DNA of 64,000 nt from Streptomyces marokkonensis (GCF_008312835.1 NZ_VSKS01000009.1:62001-126000); one strand, 5' to 3'; counted from the first letter of the stretch, positions 1-9,246 are shown. The notes: generated by a model from the letters alone, not told the origin. Numbers and translations: made by a program.

Positions 1-1370
1 ACGAGGTCGCCGCGGCCGGTGGCGTCGTGCTCGCGCAGCGCGCGCAGCAGCCCGTCGGCGAACGCCCGGACCGCGTCGTCGGCGAGCAGCGGCAGCACGG
101 ACCCCGCCGCCAGGTGCTCGTGCTCGACCAGCACCCTGCCCCTGCGCCGGGCCACCGAGAGCGCCTGTTCGGCCTGCTTGTACGCGGCGGAGGCGGCGGT
201 CGGACCGGCCGGCGCCGACAGACCGACCACCAGGTCGTCGTCGGTCTTGCGGGCCGCCTCCCGCGCGGCGGCGTGGTCGCAGCAGGCGGACGCGGCGGCG
301 CCCCCGTCGGCCGCGAGGACGACCAGCCGCTCCCCCTCCGGCACGACCAGGACGGCCTCGCCGGAGCGGGCGGCGGCGGCCTCCGCGGTCTCGGCGAGGG
401 CGCCGAGGGCGTCCCCGTCCGCCTCCCCGCTCCCGACGGCGACGATGATCCGGAACGGCGCGTCGAGGAGGTTGCCGTACAGGTCCCCGGCGACCGCGCG
501 GGCGTGGTCCGGCTCCCCGGCGAGCAGCATGCGCAGCACGGCGGCGCCGATGCGCTGTTCGGCGGCGTGCAGCGAGCGGGAGCGTTCCGTGGTGAGGGTG
601 AGCAGGGCGATGGCGGAGTGGACGGCGTACCGCTCGGCGGTGCCGAGGGCCGCGGCCGTGCCGACGGCGAGCGCCGCGCGGGGGCGCCTGCCGGTGCCGA
701 GGGAGTGCAGTTCCACCCGGTCCTCGTGCTCCGGTCCCGCCACCACCGAGGAGGCGGGCGCGGGGCGCTCGCGCAGCCGGGTCACGTCCGGGGTGAGCCG
801 GGCGGCGCGCCGGCCGGCCCAGTCCGGTGCCGTGGCGACGACGGCGCCCGAGGCGTCGTAGAGCGCGGCCCACCCGTCGACCTGGGCGGCGAGGGCGGCG
901 AGCAGGCCCTCCGGGCCGTCGCTCAGCGTCTGCTTCGTCAGTTCCCGCTGGGCGGCGAAGCCAGCGGTCACCGCGCGGTACTGGTCGGCGGCGATGGCGG
1001 CGGACACGGCCTTGCTGATCGCCAGGAACGGGGTGCGGCGCGGCACCTCCAGCAGCGGCAGGCCCTCCGCGCGCGCCGCCTCGACGAGGGCGTCGGGGAT
1101 GTCCTCGTAGTGCACCCCGACGGCGAAGCCGAGCCCGACGACGCCCGCTCCCACCAGCCGCTTCACATACCGGCGCATCGCCTCCCGGTCCTCCGCGTCG
1201 AGCTTGAGCGCGGTGATCAGCAGCAGCTCCCCGCCCTCCATGTACGGCACGGGGTCGGCGAGTTCACTGGCGTGCGCCCAGCGCACGGGCACGTCGAGGC
1301 GGTCCTCGCCCGCGCGCACGGTCAGTTTGAGCGCGGAGTGGTGGACGAGCGAGGCGAGCGTCGGGGGCAT
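1..1370 (-). CDS. PucR-family transcriptional regulator (3' end outside the window)
   Basis: Continuous reading frame from an ATG at 1370 to the window edge, about 456 visible residues. The first ~125 residues match the PucR N-terminal domain: a start like MPPTLASLVHHSALKL, then GGELLLITALKL and a GVVGLGFAVG stretch. The middle is the diverged GGDEF-like (CdaR) region. The last visible residues, LREHDATGRGDL, are the beginning of the C-terminal helix-turn-helix block that PucR proteins use to bind DNA; the rest of that domain is cut off. PucR proteins respond to purine- or amine-type metabolites and often control nearby catabolic genes. Here gabT and the polyamine operon lie close by, so amine control is a reasonable inference but unproven. 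The family call is firm, the target unknown. Confidence 0.88.
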   Translation of the reverse strand, partial: MPPTLASLVHHSALKLTVRAGEDRLDVPVRWAHASELADPVPYMEGGELLLITALKLDAEDREAMRRYVKRLVGAGVVGLGFAVGVHYEDIPDALVEAARAEGLPLLEVPRRTPFLAISKAVSAAIAADQYRAVTAGFAAQRELTKQTLSDGPEGLLAALAAQVDGWAALYDASGAVVATAPDWAGRRAARLTPDVTRLRERPAPASSVVAGPEHEDRVELHSLGTGRRPRAALAVGTAAALGTAERYAVHSAIALLTLTTERSRSLHAAEQRIGAAVLRMLLAGEPDHARAVAGDLYGNLLDAPFRIIVAVGSGEADGDALGALAETAEAAAARSGEAVLVVPEGERLVVLAADGGAAASACCDHAAAREAARKTDDDLVVGLSAPAGPTAASAAYKQAEQALSVARRRGRVLVEHEHLAAGSVLPLLADDAVRAFADGLLRALREHDATGRGDL

Positions 1371-1491
1371 CGGGGCCTTGAGCCTTCGGTCTGCGACGGA
1401 TGGGTGAGAGCGCGGTGATCTTTTGGCCGCGGCGTATGAACGACCTGTGTCGATTCTGCCTCACCGTACGGTCACCGGCTGCCCCGGCAGC

Positions 1492-3909
1492 TCACCCCCG
1501 CAGGTTCACCAGCAGCGGGGGCGCGTGCTCGCCCTTGACGTCCGTCAACGACAGCACGGCGTGCCCCGCGGGCACCGCGTGCGCGAGTTCGGAGGCCGAC
1601 CAGCGCTCCCGCTCGACCTGCCGCACGGTGACCGCGTCCGTCGTGACCGCCTTGCCCGTCACCAGCTTGCGCAGCGCGTGCAGGGCACGGGTCATCGGCT
1701 GGTCGGCGAAGACCGTGTGCTTGGCGACCTCCGTCGTCTCCACCCACTCGGTGCCCCACGTCTGCGCGAACCGGTTGCCGTCCCAGGTGGTCACCCCGGA
1801 GAACGCCATGCGGCAGCCCACGGCTCCGTAGAGCGGGCCGTGCAGCGCCTCGGGGACGTCGGCGACGGTGCGCAGGGCGAGCAGTACGCCCGCGTTCTGC
1901 GAACGCAGCCGCTGGATGCGGCGCACCGATTCCGCGGTGACCGTACCGGTCGCGTCGTCCAGGACCAGGCAGGCGAAGTGCGTACGCCGCCCGTCCTTCA
2001 CGACGGCGTGGAACTGCGCGAGGACCAGCCGGGTGATCAGGCGGCAGGCCTCCTCGTGCCCGCGCTCGGGCAGGTCGATCCGTACCCGCAGGGGGTGGTG
2101 GGCGACCGCGCGCAGGGAGAACGGCCGGACGGTGCCGCCACCGCCGAAGAAGTCCGCGAAGACCGGCCGGTTCAGCAGGGCCAGCCGGTCGGCGAGGGTC
2201 CGGCCCGTGTCGCCCGGCGTGCCCGTCTGCCGGGCGCGCGCGTCGAGTTCACGGCGCATGACGTCGTCCCCGCTCGCGACGAGCGCCTCCCGCAGCGGTG
2301 TCAGCGCCCCCTCCTCGCCCTCCAGCAGCTCGCGCAGCTCCGGCAGGGTGGGGAAACGGCCGTGCACCGCCCGGAACGGGCCGAGCAGCTGCGCCAGCGT
2401 CGTGGCGGCGCTCTGCGTGCCGACCGCGTCGAGGTCGCCCGCCAGCGCCTCGGCGAGGACGGCGGCCGCCTCGTCCGGATCGTCGGACTCGGCGTACGGG
2501 TCGAGGTCGTGCACCGAGGAGGCGTCACCGATCCGCACGATCACGTCGAAGGCGTCGTCCGTGCCGAGCGGGCTACCGGCGGCGGAGACGGCGACCACGG
2601 CACAGCGCCCGGCGAGCGCCTGCAGGGCGAGCGCCTCGGTCACCGGCTCGACGAGGGAGCGGGTCTTGCCGGATCCGGACGGTCCGACGGCGAGCAGGGA
2701 CGTGCCGAGCACATCCGGGCCGAGGGCCGCCCCGGCGCCGCGGTACGGCTGCGGGGTGCGTTCGGCCGCGACCCAGCTCCCGATCCGCACCTGCTCGGAG
2801 AGCAGGTCGTGGAGGGCGGTCCGGCGCGGCAGGTCCCGGGCTCCGGAGGGGTGGGTCCAGGCCGCGCCCGCCTGCCGCAGGACGGTGTCGCGGAAGGCGG
2901 TCGGCGTGCCGGCGCGCCGGGCGAGGGCGAAGGCGTGCTCGACGCGGGTGCAGTCGACGTCGTTCATGCGGCCGCCGGCCACCTCGGCGGTGAGCAGGTC
3001 CGCGGCCTCCTGCTGGCCCGCTTCGCGCAGGGCCGGCCACTGGGAGCGGGGACGGTCGGGCCCCGGGGCGCCGGGAGCGGCGTCGCTCCGGCGCGCGGAG
3101 AGGACCTGCTTCGCGTACGGCACCCAGGCGCCGAGGCGGGCGAACGGCCACACCACCAGCAGCGTGACGACCGCGTACAGCGTGTTCGTGAAGAAGGAGG
3201 AGGCCATCAGCTCGTAACCGTCCGTGACCAGCACGGCCAGGGAGAGCAGCGGATCGACGACCGGTGCCGGTGACCATCCGACGAGCGGGAAGGCGTCGGG
3301 AAAGACGAAGCTCAGGACGACCAGGGCGAGGAGGCCGGCGATCAGGGCACGGGCCGGCTGCGGCCTGCGGGCCACGTAGTGGCGGACGATGGCGCGCCAG
3401 CTGCCCAGCACGGCCACCGCGACGGCCAGCACGGCGAAGGAGACACCCTCGTAGACCACCAGGGCTTCCGCCCCCGGGGAGGGCACCGCCTGCCCCTCGA
3501 ACACCTTGGGTGAGGCGACGGTGCCGGCCCACCACCAGTCGTCCGGGGTGAAGGCCCGCAGGGGGGCCATCTGGTACGAGGTGACGCCGCGCTGCCAGAG
3601 CGACCAGACGAGTGCCGCGAGGGCGAGCGGGACCAGCATGCCGGCGAGCGTCACCGGTGCGAGCTTTTCCGGGGCCTGCTTCGGCGGGTGGTAGCCGTGG
3701 CGCCAGATCCCCGGGCGGGCGGCCGGCCTCGCCGCGTCGAGCCAGGCGGCGACGGCGGACGCGGGGCGGGGAGCCCGGTCGGGTGCGGGTGGTACGCCGG
3801 GGGCGCGGCTCGGTCGAGGCGGCGCCGTCGGTCCGTCCGGTGGTCCCGCCGGGCGCGGTACGGGGTGGGCATGCGTGCCCCGTGCGTCCTGGGTACCGTC
3901 GCTGTCCAT
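1492..3909 (-). CDS. membrane-anchored P-loop ATPase (FtsK/TraG-like fold, function unknown)
   Basis: About 805 residues. Several hydrophobic segments lie within the first ~270 residues (for example LAGMLVPLALAALVWSLW and ALIAGLLALVVLSFVF), followed by a large cytoplasmic part. A textbook Walker A, VGPSGSGKTRSL, lies near residue 405, and a hydrophobic strand ending in DD (HFACLVLDDATG) near residue 650 is a likely Walker B. The layout resembles conjugation or translocation ATPases of the HerA/FtsK superfamily, but no other secretion component is nearby, so the substrate is unknown. Start chosen at 3909 (MDSDGTQD) because a purine-rich run (CAGGGGGCAAGGG) precedes it; an upstream ATG at 3945 has no ribosome site. 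It is divergent from gabT. Confidence 0.78.
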   Translation of the reverse strand: MDSDGTQDARGTHAHPVPRPAGPPDGPTAPPRPSRAPGVPPAPDRAPRPASAVAAWLDAARPAARPGIWRHGYHPPKQAPEKLAPVTLAGMLVPLALAALVWSLWQRGVTSYQMAPLRAFTPDDWWWAGTVASPKVFEGQAVPSPGAEALVVYEGVSFAVLAVAVAVLGSWRAIVRHYVARRPQPARALIAGLLALVVLSFVFPDAFPLVGWSPAPVVDPLLSLAVLVTDGYELMASSFFTNTLYAVVTLLVVWPFARLGAWVPYAKQVLSARRSDAAPGAPGPDRPRSQWPALREAGQQEAADLLTAEVAGGRMNDVDCTRVEHAFALARRAGTPTAFRDTVLRQAGAAWTHPSGARDLPRRTALHDLLSEQVRIGSWVAAERTPQPYRGAGAALGPDVLGTSLLAVGPSGSGKTRSLVEPVTEALALQALAGRCAVVAVSAAGSPLGTDDAFDVIVRIGDASSVHDLDPYAESDDPDEAAAVLAEALAGDLDAVGTQSAATTLAQLLGPFRAVHGRFPTLPELRELLEGEEGALTPLREALVASGDDVMRRELDARARQTGTPGDTGRTLADRLALLNRPVFADFFGGGGTVRPFSLRAVAHHPLRVRIDLPERGHEEACRLITRLVLAQFHAVVKDGRRTHFACLVLDDATGTVTAESVRRIQRLRSQNAGVLLALRTVADVPEALHGPLYGAVGCRMAFSGVTTWDGNRFAQTWGTEWVETTEVAKHTVFADQPMTRALHALRKLVTGKAVTTDAVTVRQVERERWSASELAHAVPAGHAVLSLTDVKGEHAPPLLVNLRG

Positions 3910-4175
3910 CGCCCTTGCCCCCTGAGCAGCCGCTCCATACGCCATCAGCGAGTCAATCTAACGCCCCGACAGACGGAGTCCACCGCTTACACGGCCGTCC
4001 TCACGCCGCGGCTCACCGTGAACGCGGGTGAGGGAGACCCACCCCGCTATGTCCACCACGGACAACGGCGGACCCCGGACAACGCCCACATGGAGCATGC
4101 CCAGCCCTCTCCGGCCGCCCTAGCCTGCGAGAAAAGAACATAGAAGCGTCCGTTACACCCCCCCAGGAGCCCCGC

Positions 4176-5510
4176 ATGACCGCACTTCCGCAGGAGCGCC
4201 GCGTCGTCACCGCCATCCCCGGCCCGAAGTCGCAGGAGCTGCAGGCCCGCCGTACCGCCGCGGTCGCGCAGGGCGTGGGCTCCGTGCTGCCCGTGTTCAC
4301 CGCGCGTGCGGGCGGCGGGATCATCGAGGACGTCGACGGCAACCGGCTGATCGACTTCGGCTCCGGCATCGCCGTGACCTCCGTCGGCGCCTCGGCCGAG
4401 GCCGTCGTACGCCGGGCCTCCGCCCAGCTCGCCGACTTCACGCACACCTGTTTCATGGTCACGCCGTACGAGGGCTACGTGGCCGTCGCCGAGGCGCTCG
4501 CGGAGCTGACCCCGGGCGACCACGCCAAGAAGTCCGCGCTGTTCAACAGCGGCGCCGAGGCCGTCGAGAACGCCGTCAAGATCGCGCGTGCGTACACCAG
4601 GCGGCAGGCGGTCGTCGTCTTCGACCACGGTTACCACGGCCGCACCAACCTCACCATGGCGCTGACCGCGAAGAACATGCCGTACAAGCACGGCTTCGGC
4701 CCGTTCGCGCCCGAGGTGTACCGCGTCCCGGTCGCCTACGGCTACCGCTGGCCGACCGGCCCCGGGAACGCCGGCCCCGAGGCCGCCGCCCAGGCCATCG
4801 ACCAGATGTCCAAGCAGGTGGGCGCGGACAACATCGCCGCGATCATCATCGAGCCGGTGCTCGGCGAGGGCGGCTTCATCGAGCCGGCCAAGGGCTTCCT
4901 GCCCGCGATCAGCGAGTTCGCCCGGGACAACGGCATCGTCTTCGTCGCCGACGAGATCCAGTCCGGCTTCTGCCGCACCGGCCAGTGGTTCGCCTGCGAG
5001 GACGAGGGCATCGTCCCCGACCTGATCACCACGGCGAAGGGCATCGCCGGCGGTCTGCCGCTGGCCGCCGTCACCGGCCGCGCGGAAATCATGGACGCCG
5101 CGCACGCGGGCGGCCTCGGCGGCACCTACGGCGGCAACCCCGTCGCCTGCGCGGGCGCGCTCGGCGCCATCGAGACGATGAAGGAGCTCGACCTCAACGC
5201 CAGGGCGAAGAACATCGAGACGGTCATGAAGACCCGCCTCACCGCCATGGCCGAGAAGTTCGACATCGTCGGCGACGTCCGCGGCCGCGGCGCGATGATC
5301 GCCATCGAGCTGGTGAAGGACCGCGCCACCAAGGAGCCGAACCCGGAGGCGACCGCCGCGCTGGCCAAGGCCTGCCACCAGGAGGGCCTGCTGGTCCTGA
5401 CCTGTGGCACGTACGGCAACGTCCTGCGCTTCCTGCCCCCGCTGGTCATCGGCGAGGACCTGCTGAGCGAGGGCCTGGACATCATCGAGCAGGCGTTCGC
5501 GCGCATCTGA
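4176..5510 (+). CDS. gabT: 4-aminobutyrate (GABA) aminotransferase
   Basis: PLP-dependent class III aminotransferase of 444 residues, full length for GabT. It transfers the amino group of GABA (or a similar omega-amine) to 2-oxoglutarate, giving succinate semialdehyde and glutamate. Visible landmarks are FNSGAEAVENAVKIAR (phosphate/cofactor loop), DHGYHGRTNLTMALT, the aspartate motif FVADEIQSGFCRTG, and the Schiff-base lysine in ITTAKGIAGGLP. An AGGAG box lies seven bases before the ATG. It stands alone, divergent from the ATPase gene and near the PucR regulator and polyamine operon. It would complete the route from putrescine through aminobutyraldehyde and GABA; this pathway placement is inference. 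A strong hairpin follows the stop. Confidence 0.92.
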   Translation: MTALPQERRVVTAIPGPKSQELQARRTAAVAQGVGSVLPVFTARAGGGIIEDVDGNRLIDFGSGIAVTSVGASAEAVVRRASAQLADFTHTCFMVTPYEGYVAVAEALAELTPGDHAKKSALFNSGAEAVENAVKIARAYTRRQAVVVFDHGYHGRTNLTMALTAKNMPYKHGFGPFAPEVYRVPVAYGYRWPTGPGNAGPEAAAQAIDQMSKQVGADNIAAIIIEPVLGEGGFIEPAKGFLPAISEFARDNGIVFVADEIQSGFCRTGQWFACEDEGIVPDLITTAKGIAGGLPLAAVTGRAEIMDAAHAGGLGGTYGGNPVACAGALGAIETMKELDLNARAKNIETVMKTRLTAMAEKFDIVGDVRGRGAMIAIELVKDRATKEPNPEATAALAKACHQEGLLVLTCGTYGNVLRFLPPLVIGEDLLSEGLDIIEQAFARI

Positions 5511-5518
5511 GCCGGCAT

Positions 5519-5543
5519 CGGGGCAGGTGAGCCGCCTGCCCCG
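5519..5543 (+). terminator. gabT terminator hairpin
   Basis: A perfect 9-bp stem CGGGGCAGG/CCTGCCCCG with a 7-base loop starts nine bases after the gabT stop codon. There is no U-tract, which is usual in Streptomyces. Confidence 0.7.
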
Positions 5544-5868
5544 GGCCGCCGGGCCGGCGAGCGGCAGAGCGTGTGAAGAACGTGTGCGGGGTGGATGTCA
5601 GGTGCCCGTTGGCCCTGTCGCGGGGCCACCCCCTGCCGTAGGTTTCTACCCGGATGAGAGATACACCCCGCCCACAGGGGACTGTGGGCGGATCGGGCCG
5701 AGGCCTCCCCAGCTTCGACCTGGCCGTGCCCTCGCGCACACACAACCGGGGCCTCGAAGGCTCCGGGTCTCCTCATGATCGGACGGTCGCCCGCCCCAAA
5801 CCCCCCGGGGCGCGCGACGTTCCGGTCCGGACGGCCGTCCGGGCACCACACACGGCACGCCGTTCCCC
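5544..5868. other. non-coding interval downstream of gabT
   Basis: About 325 bases in which I see no gene with a ribosome site and Streptomyces codon bias. It holds a second compact hairpin at 5669-5690 (stem CGCCCACA/TGTGGGCG, loop GGGGAC). The open frames here are antisense shadows. Confidence 0.5.
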
Positions 5869-5908
5869 GAAGGGCCGACGCACACCCCCCCTTGCGCCGG
5901 CCCTTCGG
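5869..5908 (-). terminator. hairpin downstream of the TPR-like gene
   Basis: Ten-base inverted repeat CGAAGGGCCG/CGGCCCTTCG separated by 20 bases, immediately after the stop codon of the minus-strand TPR-like gene. Confidence 0.55.
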
Positions 5909-5911
5909 CGT

Positions 5912-6724
5912 TCACGCGCCGGGTTCCGAGCCGGTGACACGGGCCAGCAGGACGCGGGCCTCCCGGATGCGGGGGTGGGCCGGATGCAGGTGGTGCTCGC
6001 AGTCGGCCAGCGCGCGGCGCGCCACGTCCTCCGCCTCGTCGCGGCGCCCCAGACCGTGCAGGGCCTCGGCCGTGACCAGGTCCAGGCGTCCGCTGTCCTT
6101 GCGGGACCGGTGCGGCGTACGCCCCCGGGCCTCGGACAGGGCCTCCTCGTACCGGCCCTGTCCGTTCAGGCTGCGCACCAGCGTGGCGTGCAGAGGGGCC
6201 AGCGAGGGTTCCTCCGCGCGGGGGAGGTTGCCGCGCGCGATCTCCTCCGCCTCCTCGAAACGGCCCTGCCCGCACAGCGCTCCGGCCAGGTTCTCCAAGG
6301 CGCTCAGCTCCAGCTTCCACAGGGGGGTGACATGAGCGAGGCGGGTGATCTCACGGAGGACGCCCAGTGCCTCGGTCTCGGCCTCCCCGTAGCGCTCCAG
6401 GCCGACGAGGACCGCCGTGCGGTTGTTGCGTACCACCAGCCGCAGTACGTGCACCTCCGCGTTGACCGGCTCCAGCTCGGCGATCAGCGTCTCCAGCTCG
6501 CCCAGCACCTCCGCCCCGCGCCCGTGCGCGACGGCCACCCCCGTGGCCAGGGTCCTGGCCTGCCACCCGGACAGGGGCCGCTTGCGCCGGGCGGACCGCG
6601 GAGCGGCGGCGAGCGCTCGCGCCGTGGCCTCGACCTCCTCGTACTCGCCCGCCCGGTAGCGGAGTTCGAGCCGGGCGAAGAGCTCTCGCCGTGCGCTGTC
6701 CCGTGTCGTTCGTATGCGCTTCAC
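5912..6724 (-). CDS. tetratricopeptide-like repeat protein
   Basis: 270 residues with no signal peptide or membrane segment. The sequence is almost all amphipathic helix with TPR-like spacing: ELRYRAGEYEEVEATARAL, NRTAVLVGLERYGEAETEAL, LAGALCGQGRFEEAEEIA, RSLNGQGRYEEALSEA and EALHGLGRRDEAEDVARRAL give about five repeats with the usual G-x-Y/F-x-EA core. Such proteins scaffold protein-protein contacts; no partner is evident. The start is GTG at 6724. No Shine-Dalgarno sequence precedes it, while a TAGCCT (possible -10) lies about 10 bases upstream, so a leaderless message is possible. It is divergent from the PAP2 gene. Confidence 0.75.
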   Translation of the reverse strand: MKRIRTTRDSARRELFARLELRYRAGEYEEVEATARALAAAPRSARRKRPLSGWQARTLATGVAVAHGRGAEVLGELETLIAELEPVNAEVHVLRLVVRNNRTAVLVGLERYGEAETEALGVLREITRLAHVTPLWKLELSALENLAGALCGQGRFEEAEEIARGNLPRAEEPSLAPLHATLVRSLNGQGRYEEALSEARGRTPHRSRKDSGRLDLVTAEALHGLGRRDEAEDVARRALADCEHHLHPAHPRIREARVLLARVTGSEPGA

Positions 6725-6768
6725 GGGCGGTGAGGCTACGTGATCGCGGACCTGCGAAGCTGGGCGGC

Positions 6769-7407
6769 ATGCTGCTGCTCGGACCGCCCGTCGTCCTCTT
6801 CGCGCTGATCACCTGGCAGGTCGTCGCCGACGGTCCCCTGGTGGCCGCCGACGAGCGGCTGAGCAGGGCGCTCGTGCATCCGGACCAGGCCTCCGAACTG
6901 CTCGCCGACCTGGGCAACGTGCAGGTCGCCGTGCCGGTCCTGGTGATGGCGCTGGCGTACGTCGCGTGGCACGGGCGTGCCACGGGCGCGGACCGATGGT
7001 GGCTGCCGCCCGCCGCCGGAGCCCTGGCGATGGCGCTGGTGCCGGTGCTGGTCGCGCCGCTGAAGGAGTGGACCGACCGCCCGGGCACCCCGGCCGTGCC
7101 CCCGGCGGTCGGCTACTACCCCTCCGGCCACACCGCCACCGCCGTCGTGGCGTACGGCGCGGCGACACTGCTGCTCCTGCCGCTGCTGCGGTCGCCTGCC
7201 GTGCGCCGTGGACTGGTCGTGCTCTGTGGCGCCCTGGTCCTGGGCGCCTCGTACGGTCTGGTGCGCCGGGGCTACCACTGGCCGCTGGACGTGGCGGCCA
7301 GTTGGTGCCTCGGCGCGGTGCTGCTGACCGGTCCGTGGCTGGTCGTCAGCCGAAGTAGGCGTCGAAGGTCCGCTGGAACTCCCAGCCGCCGAACCGGTCC
7401 CAGTTGA
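6769..7407 (+). CDS. PAP2-family membrane phosphatase
   Basis: About 212 residues with five or six hydrophobic segments. Phosphatidic-acid phosphatase type 2 motifs appear in order: K-E-W-T-D-R-P (motif 1, shorter spacing than the usual K-x6-RP), YYPSGHTATA (motif 2) and RRGYHWPLD (motif 3 with the catalytic His). The family removes phosphate from lipid phosphates or undecaprenyl pyrophosphate on the outer membrane face. The start is uncertain: ATG at 6769 opens directly into the first membrane segment, and a GTG at 6730 in frame is an alternative. The 3' end overlaps the convergent chitinase gene by about 60 bases; the last ~25 residues are basic and probably dispensable. Confidence 0.78.
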   Translation: MLLLGPPVVLFALITWQVVADGPLVAADERLSRALVHPDQASELLADLGNVQVAVPVLVMALAYVAWHGRATGADRWWLPPAAGALAMALVPVLVAPLKEWTDRPGTPAVPPAVGYYPSGHTATAVVAYGAATLLLLPLLRSPAVRRGLVVLCGALVLGASYGLVRRGYHWPLDVAASWCLGAVLLTGPWLVVSRSRRRRSAGTPSRRTGPS

Positions 7408-9160
7408 CCGACCAGGTCATCAGTCCGCGCAGGGCCGGCCAGGTGCCGTGCGTCGCGTACGAGCCGCAGTTCGTCCGCTTGGTCAGGCAGTCCAGGGTCC
7501 TGGTGACCTCGGCCGGGGAGACGTGGCCGTTGCCCGCGTTGGCCGTGGCCGGCATGCCGATGGCGACCTGGTCGGCGCGCAGCGGCGGGAAGACGTTGTT
7601 CGCGTCGCCCGCGACCGGGAAGCCGGTGAGCAGCATGTCGGTCATCGCGATGTGGAAGTCGGCGCCGCCCATGGAGTGGTACTGGTCGTCCAGGCCCATG
7701 ATCGGGCCGGAGTTGTAGTCCTGGACGTGCAGCAGGGTCAGGTCGTCGCGCAGCGCGTGGATGACCGGGAGGTACGCGCCCGCCCTCGGGTCCTGGCCGC
7801 CCCACTTTCCGGTGCCGTAGTACTGGTAGCCGAGCTGGACGAAGAAGGTCTCCGGGGCCATCGTCAGCACGAAGTCGTCGCCGTACCTCGCCTTGAGGGT
7901 CTTCAGTGCGGAGATCAGGTTGACGATCACCGGGGTCCTGGGGTTCTTGAAGTCCGTGTCGTCGGCGTTCAGGGAGAGCGAGTGGCCCTCGAAGTCGATG
8001 TCCAGGCCGTCGAGTCCGTACTCGTCGATGATCTTCGAGACGGAGGTGACGAACATGTCGCGGGCCGCGGTGGTGGTGAGCCGCACCTGGCCGTTCTGAC
8101 CTCCGATGGAGATCAGCACCTTCTTCCCGGCCGCCTGCTTGGCCTCGATGGCCGCCTTGAACTCGGCGTCGCTCTCCACGCCCGGGCACTCCGAGGCGGG
8201 ACAGCGGTCGAAGCGGATGTCGCCGGAGGTGACGGTGGTCGGCTCGCCGAAGGCCAGGTCGATGACGTCCCAGCTGTCGGGGACGTCGGCGAGACGGGTG
8301 TAGCCGGAGCCGTTGGCGAAGCTCGCGTGGAGGTAGCCGACCAGCGCGTGGGGCGGGAGGCCGGAGGGGCCGCCGCCCGAGTCGGGTTCACCCGTCGTGG
8401 CGGTCACGGTGGCCGAACGGGCCGACTCCCCGGCGTCGTTCACGGCCGCGACCTGGAAGGCGTACGCGGTCCTCGGCGACAGTCCGGAGACGGTGGTTGA
8501 AGTGCCGCTGACGCCGGCGACCTTGGTGCCGTCGCGGTAGACCGCGTACCCGGTGGCGTCCGCGGCCGGCGACCAGGACAGGGCCACGCTGGTCGAGGTG
8601 ACGGTGCCCGCCCTGAGACCGGTGGGCGGGGCGGGCGGCCGGCCGCTCTCGCCGCCGGGGCCGACCAGGGTGATGTCGTCGGCGTGATAGGCGCCGGTGC
8701 CGTACCAGCCGTGGGTGTGGATCGTGACGCGGGTGGTGGAGGGGCCGGTGCGGAAGGTGGTGGTGAGCTGCTGCCAGTCGGGGGCGGACTGGGTCCAGGT
8801 GGAGACGTCGGTGGTGCCGGTGCCGCTCGCACCCAGGTGGACGTAGCTGCCGCGGACCTGGCCGGAGAGCGTGTACGAGGAGTCCGGTTTCACGGTGACG
8901 GTCTGCGAGCAGCGGGCGTTGTCGGCACCGGCCGGGGTCGCCTTGAGCGCGGAACCGCCGCTGTGCACAGGTGAGTTCACGGTCGTGCCGGCCGTACAGC
9001 TCCAGCCGTCGAGGCCGGCTTCGAAGCCGCCGTTCCTGGCGAGGTCCGCGTCGGCCGCGCCGGCGGGCGACGAGAGCGCGGTCATTCCGGTCGCGGCGAG
9101 GGCGGTGGCGGCGAGCAACGCGACGAGGGGCCGGCGCGCGAGAGGCCTGGGGCGGTCCAC
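7346..9160 (-). CDS. secreted GH18 chitinase with CBM and FnIII domains
   Basis: 604 residues. An export signal occupies residues 1-35 (basic start, LLAATALAATGMTALSS, then an A-x-A-type site near PAGAADA). Next comes a carbohydrate-binding jelly-roll module (from NGGFEAGLDGWSC to about residue 170), a fibronectin type III domain beginning PPAPPTGLRAG, and a C-terminal family 18 catalytic domain. The catalytic signature DGLDIDFEGH carries the proton-donor glutamate, and QDYNSG is the conserved substrate strand. It hydrolyses chitin outside the cell, feeding N-acetylglucosamine uptake. The start is GTG with GGAGG six bases upstream. The DasR-type operator in its promoter fits control by GlcNAc. 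Confidence 0.94.
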   Translation of the reverse strand: MDRPRPLARRPLVALLAATALAATGMTALSSPAGAADADLARNGGFEAGLDGWSCTAGTTVNSPVHSGGSALKATPAGADNARCSQTVTVKPDSSYTLSGQVRGSYVHLGASGTGTTDVSTWTQSAPDWQQLTTTFRTGPSTTRVTIHTHGWYGTGAYHADDITLVGPGGESGRPPAPPTGLRAGTVTSTSVALSWSPAADATGYAVYRDGTKVAGVSGTSTTVSGLSPRTAYAFQVAAVNDAGESARSATVTATTGEPDSGGGPSGLPPHALVGYLHASFANGSGYTRLADVPDSWDVIDLAFGEPTTVTSGDIRFDRCPASECPGVESDAEFKAAIEAKQAAGKKVLISIGGQNGQVRLTTTAARDMFVTSVSKIIDEYGLDGLDIDFEGHSLSLNADDTDFKNPRTPVIVNLISALKTLKARYGDDFVLTMAPETFFVQLGYQYYGTGKWGGQDPRAGAYLPVIHALRDDLTLLHVQDYNSGPIMGLDDQYHSMGGADFHIAMTDMLLTGFPVAGDANNVFPPLRADQVAIGMPATANAGNGHVSPAEVTRTLDCLTKRTNCGSYATHGTWPALRGLMTWSVNWDRFGGWEFQRTFDAYFG

Positions 9161-9206
9161 GAGGGCCTCCGGGCATGGGGGGATGGGAGGAGTGGAGCGC
9201 GCTCAA

Positions 9207-9222
9207 TTTGGTCCAGACCAAT
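9207..9222 (-). promoter_or_regulatory. DasR-responsive element (dre) upstream of the chitinase
   Basis: The core TGGTCCAGACCA at 9209-9220 matches the known DasR consensus TGGTCTAGACCA at 11 of 12 positions and lies in a near-palindrome with AATT flanks. It is about 47 bases before the chitinase start. DasR is the GntR-type GlcNAc repressor of chitinase genes in streptomycetes. Confidence 0.85.
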
Positions 9223-9246
9223 TCGGTTGTCAAGCCCCCGCGCGTC

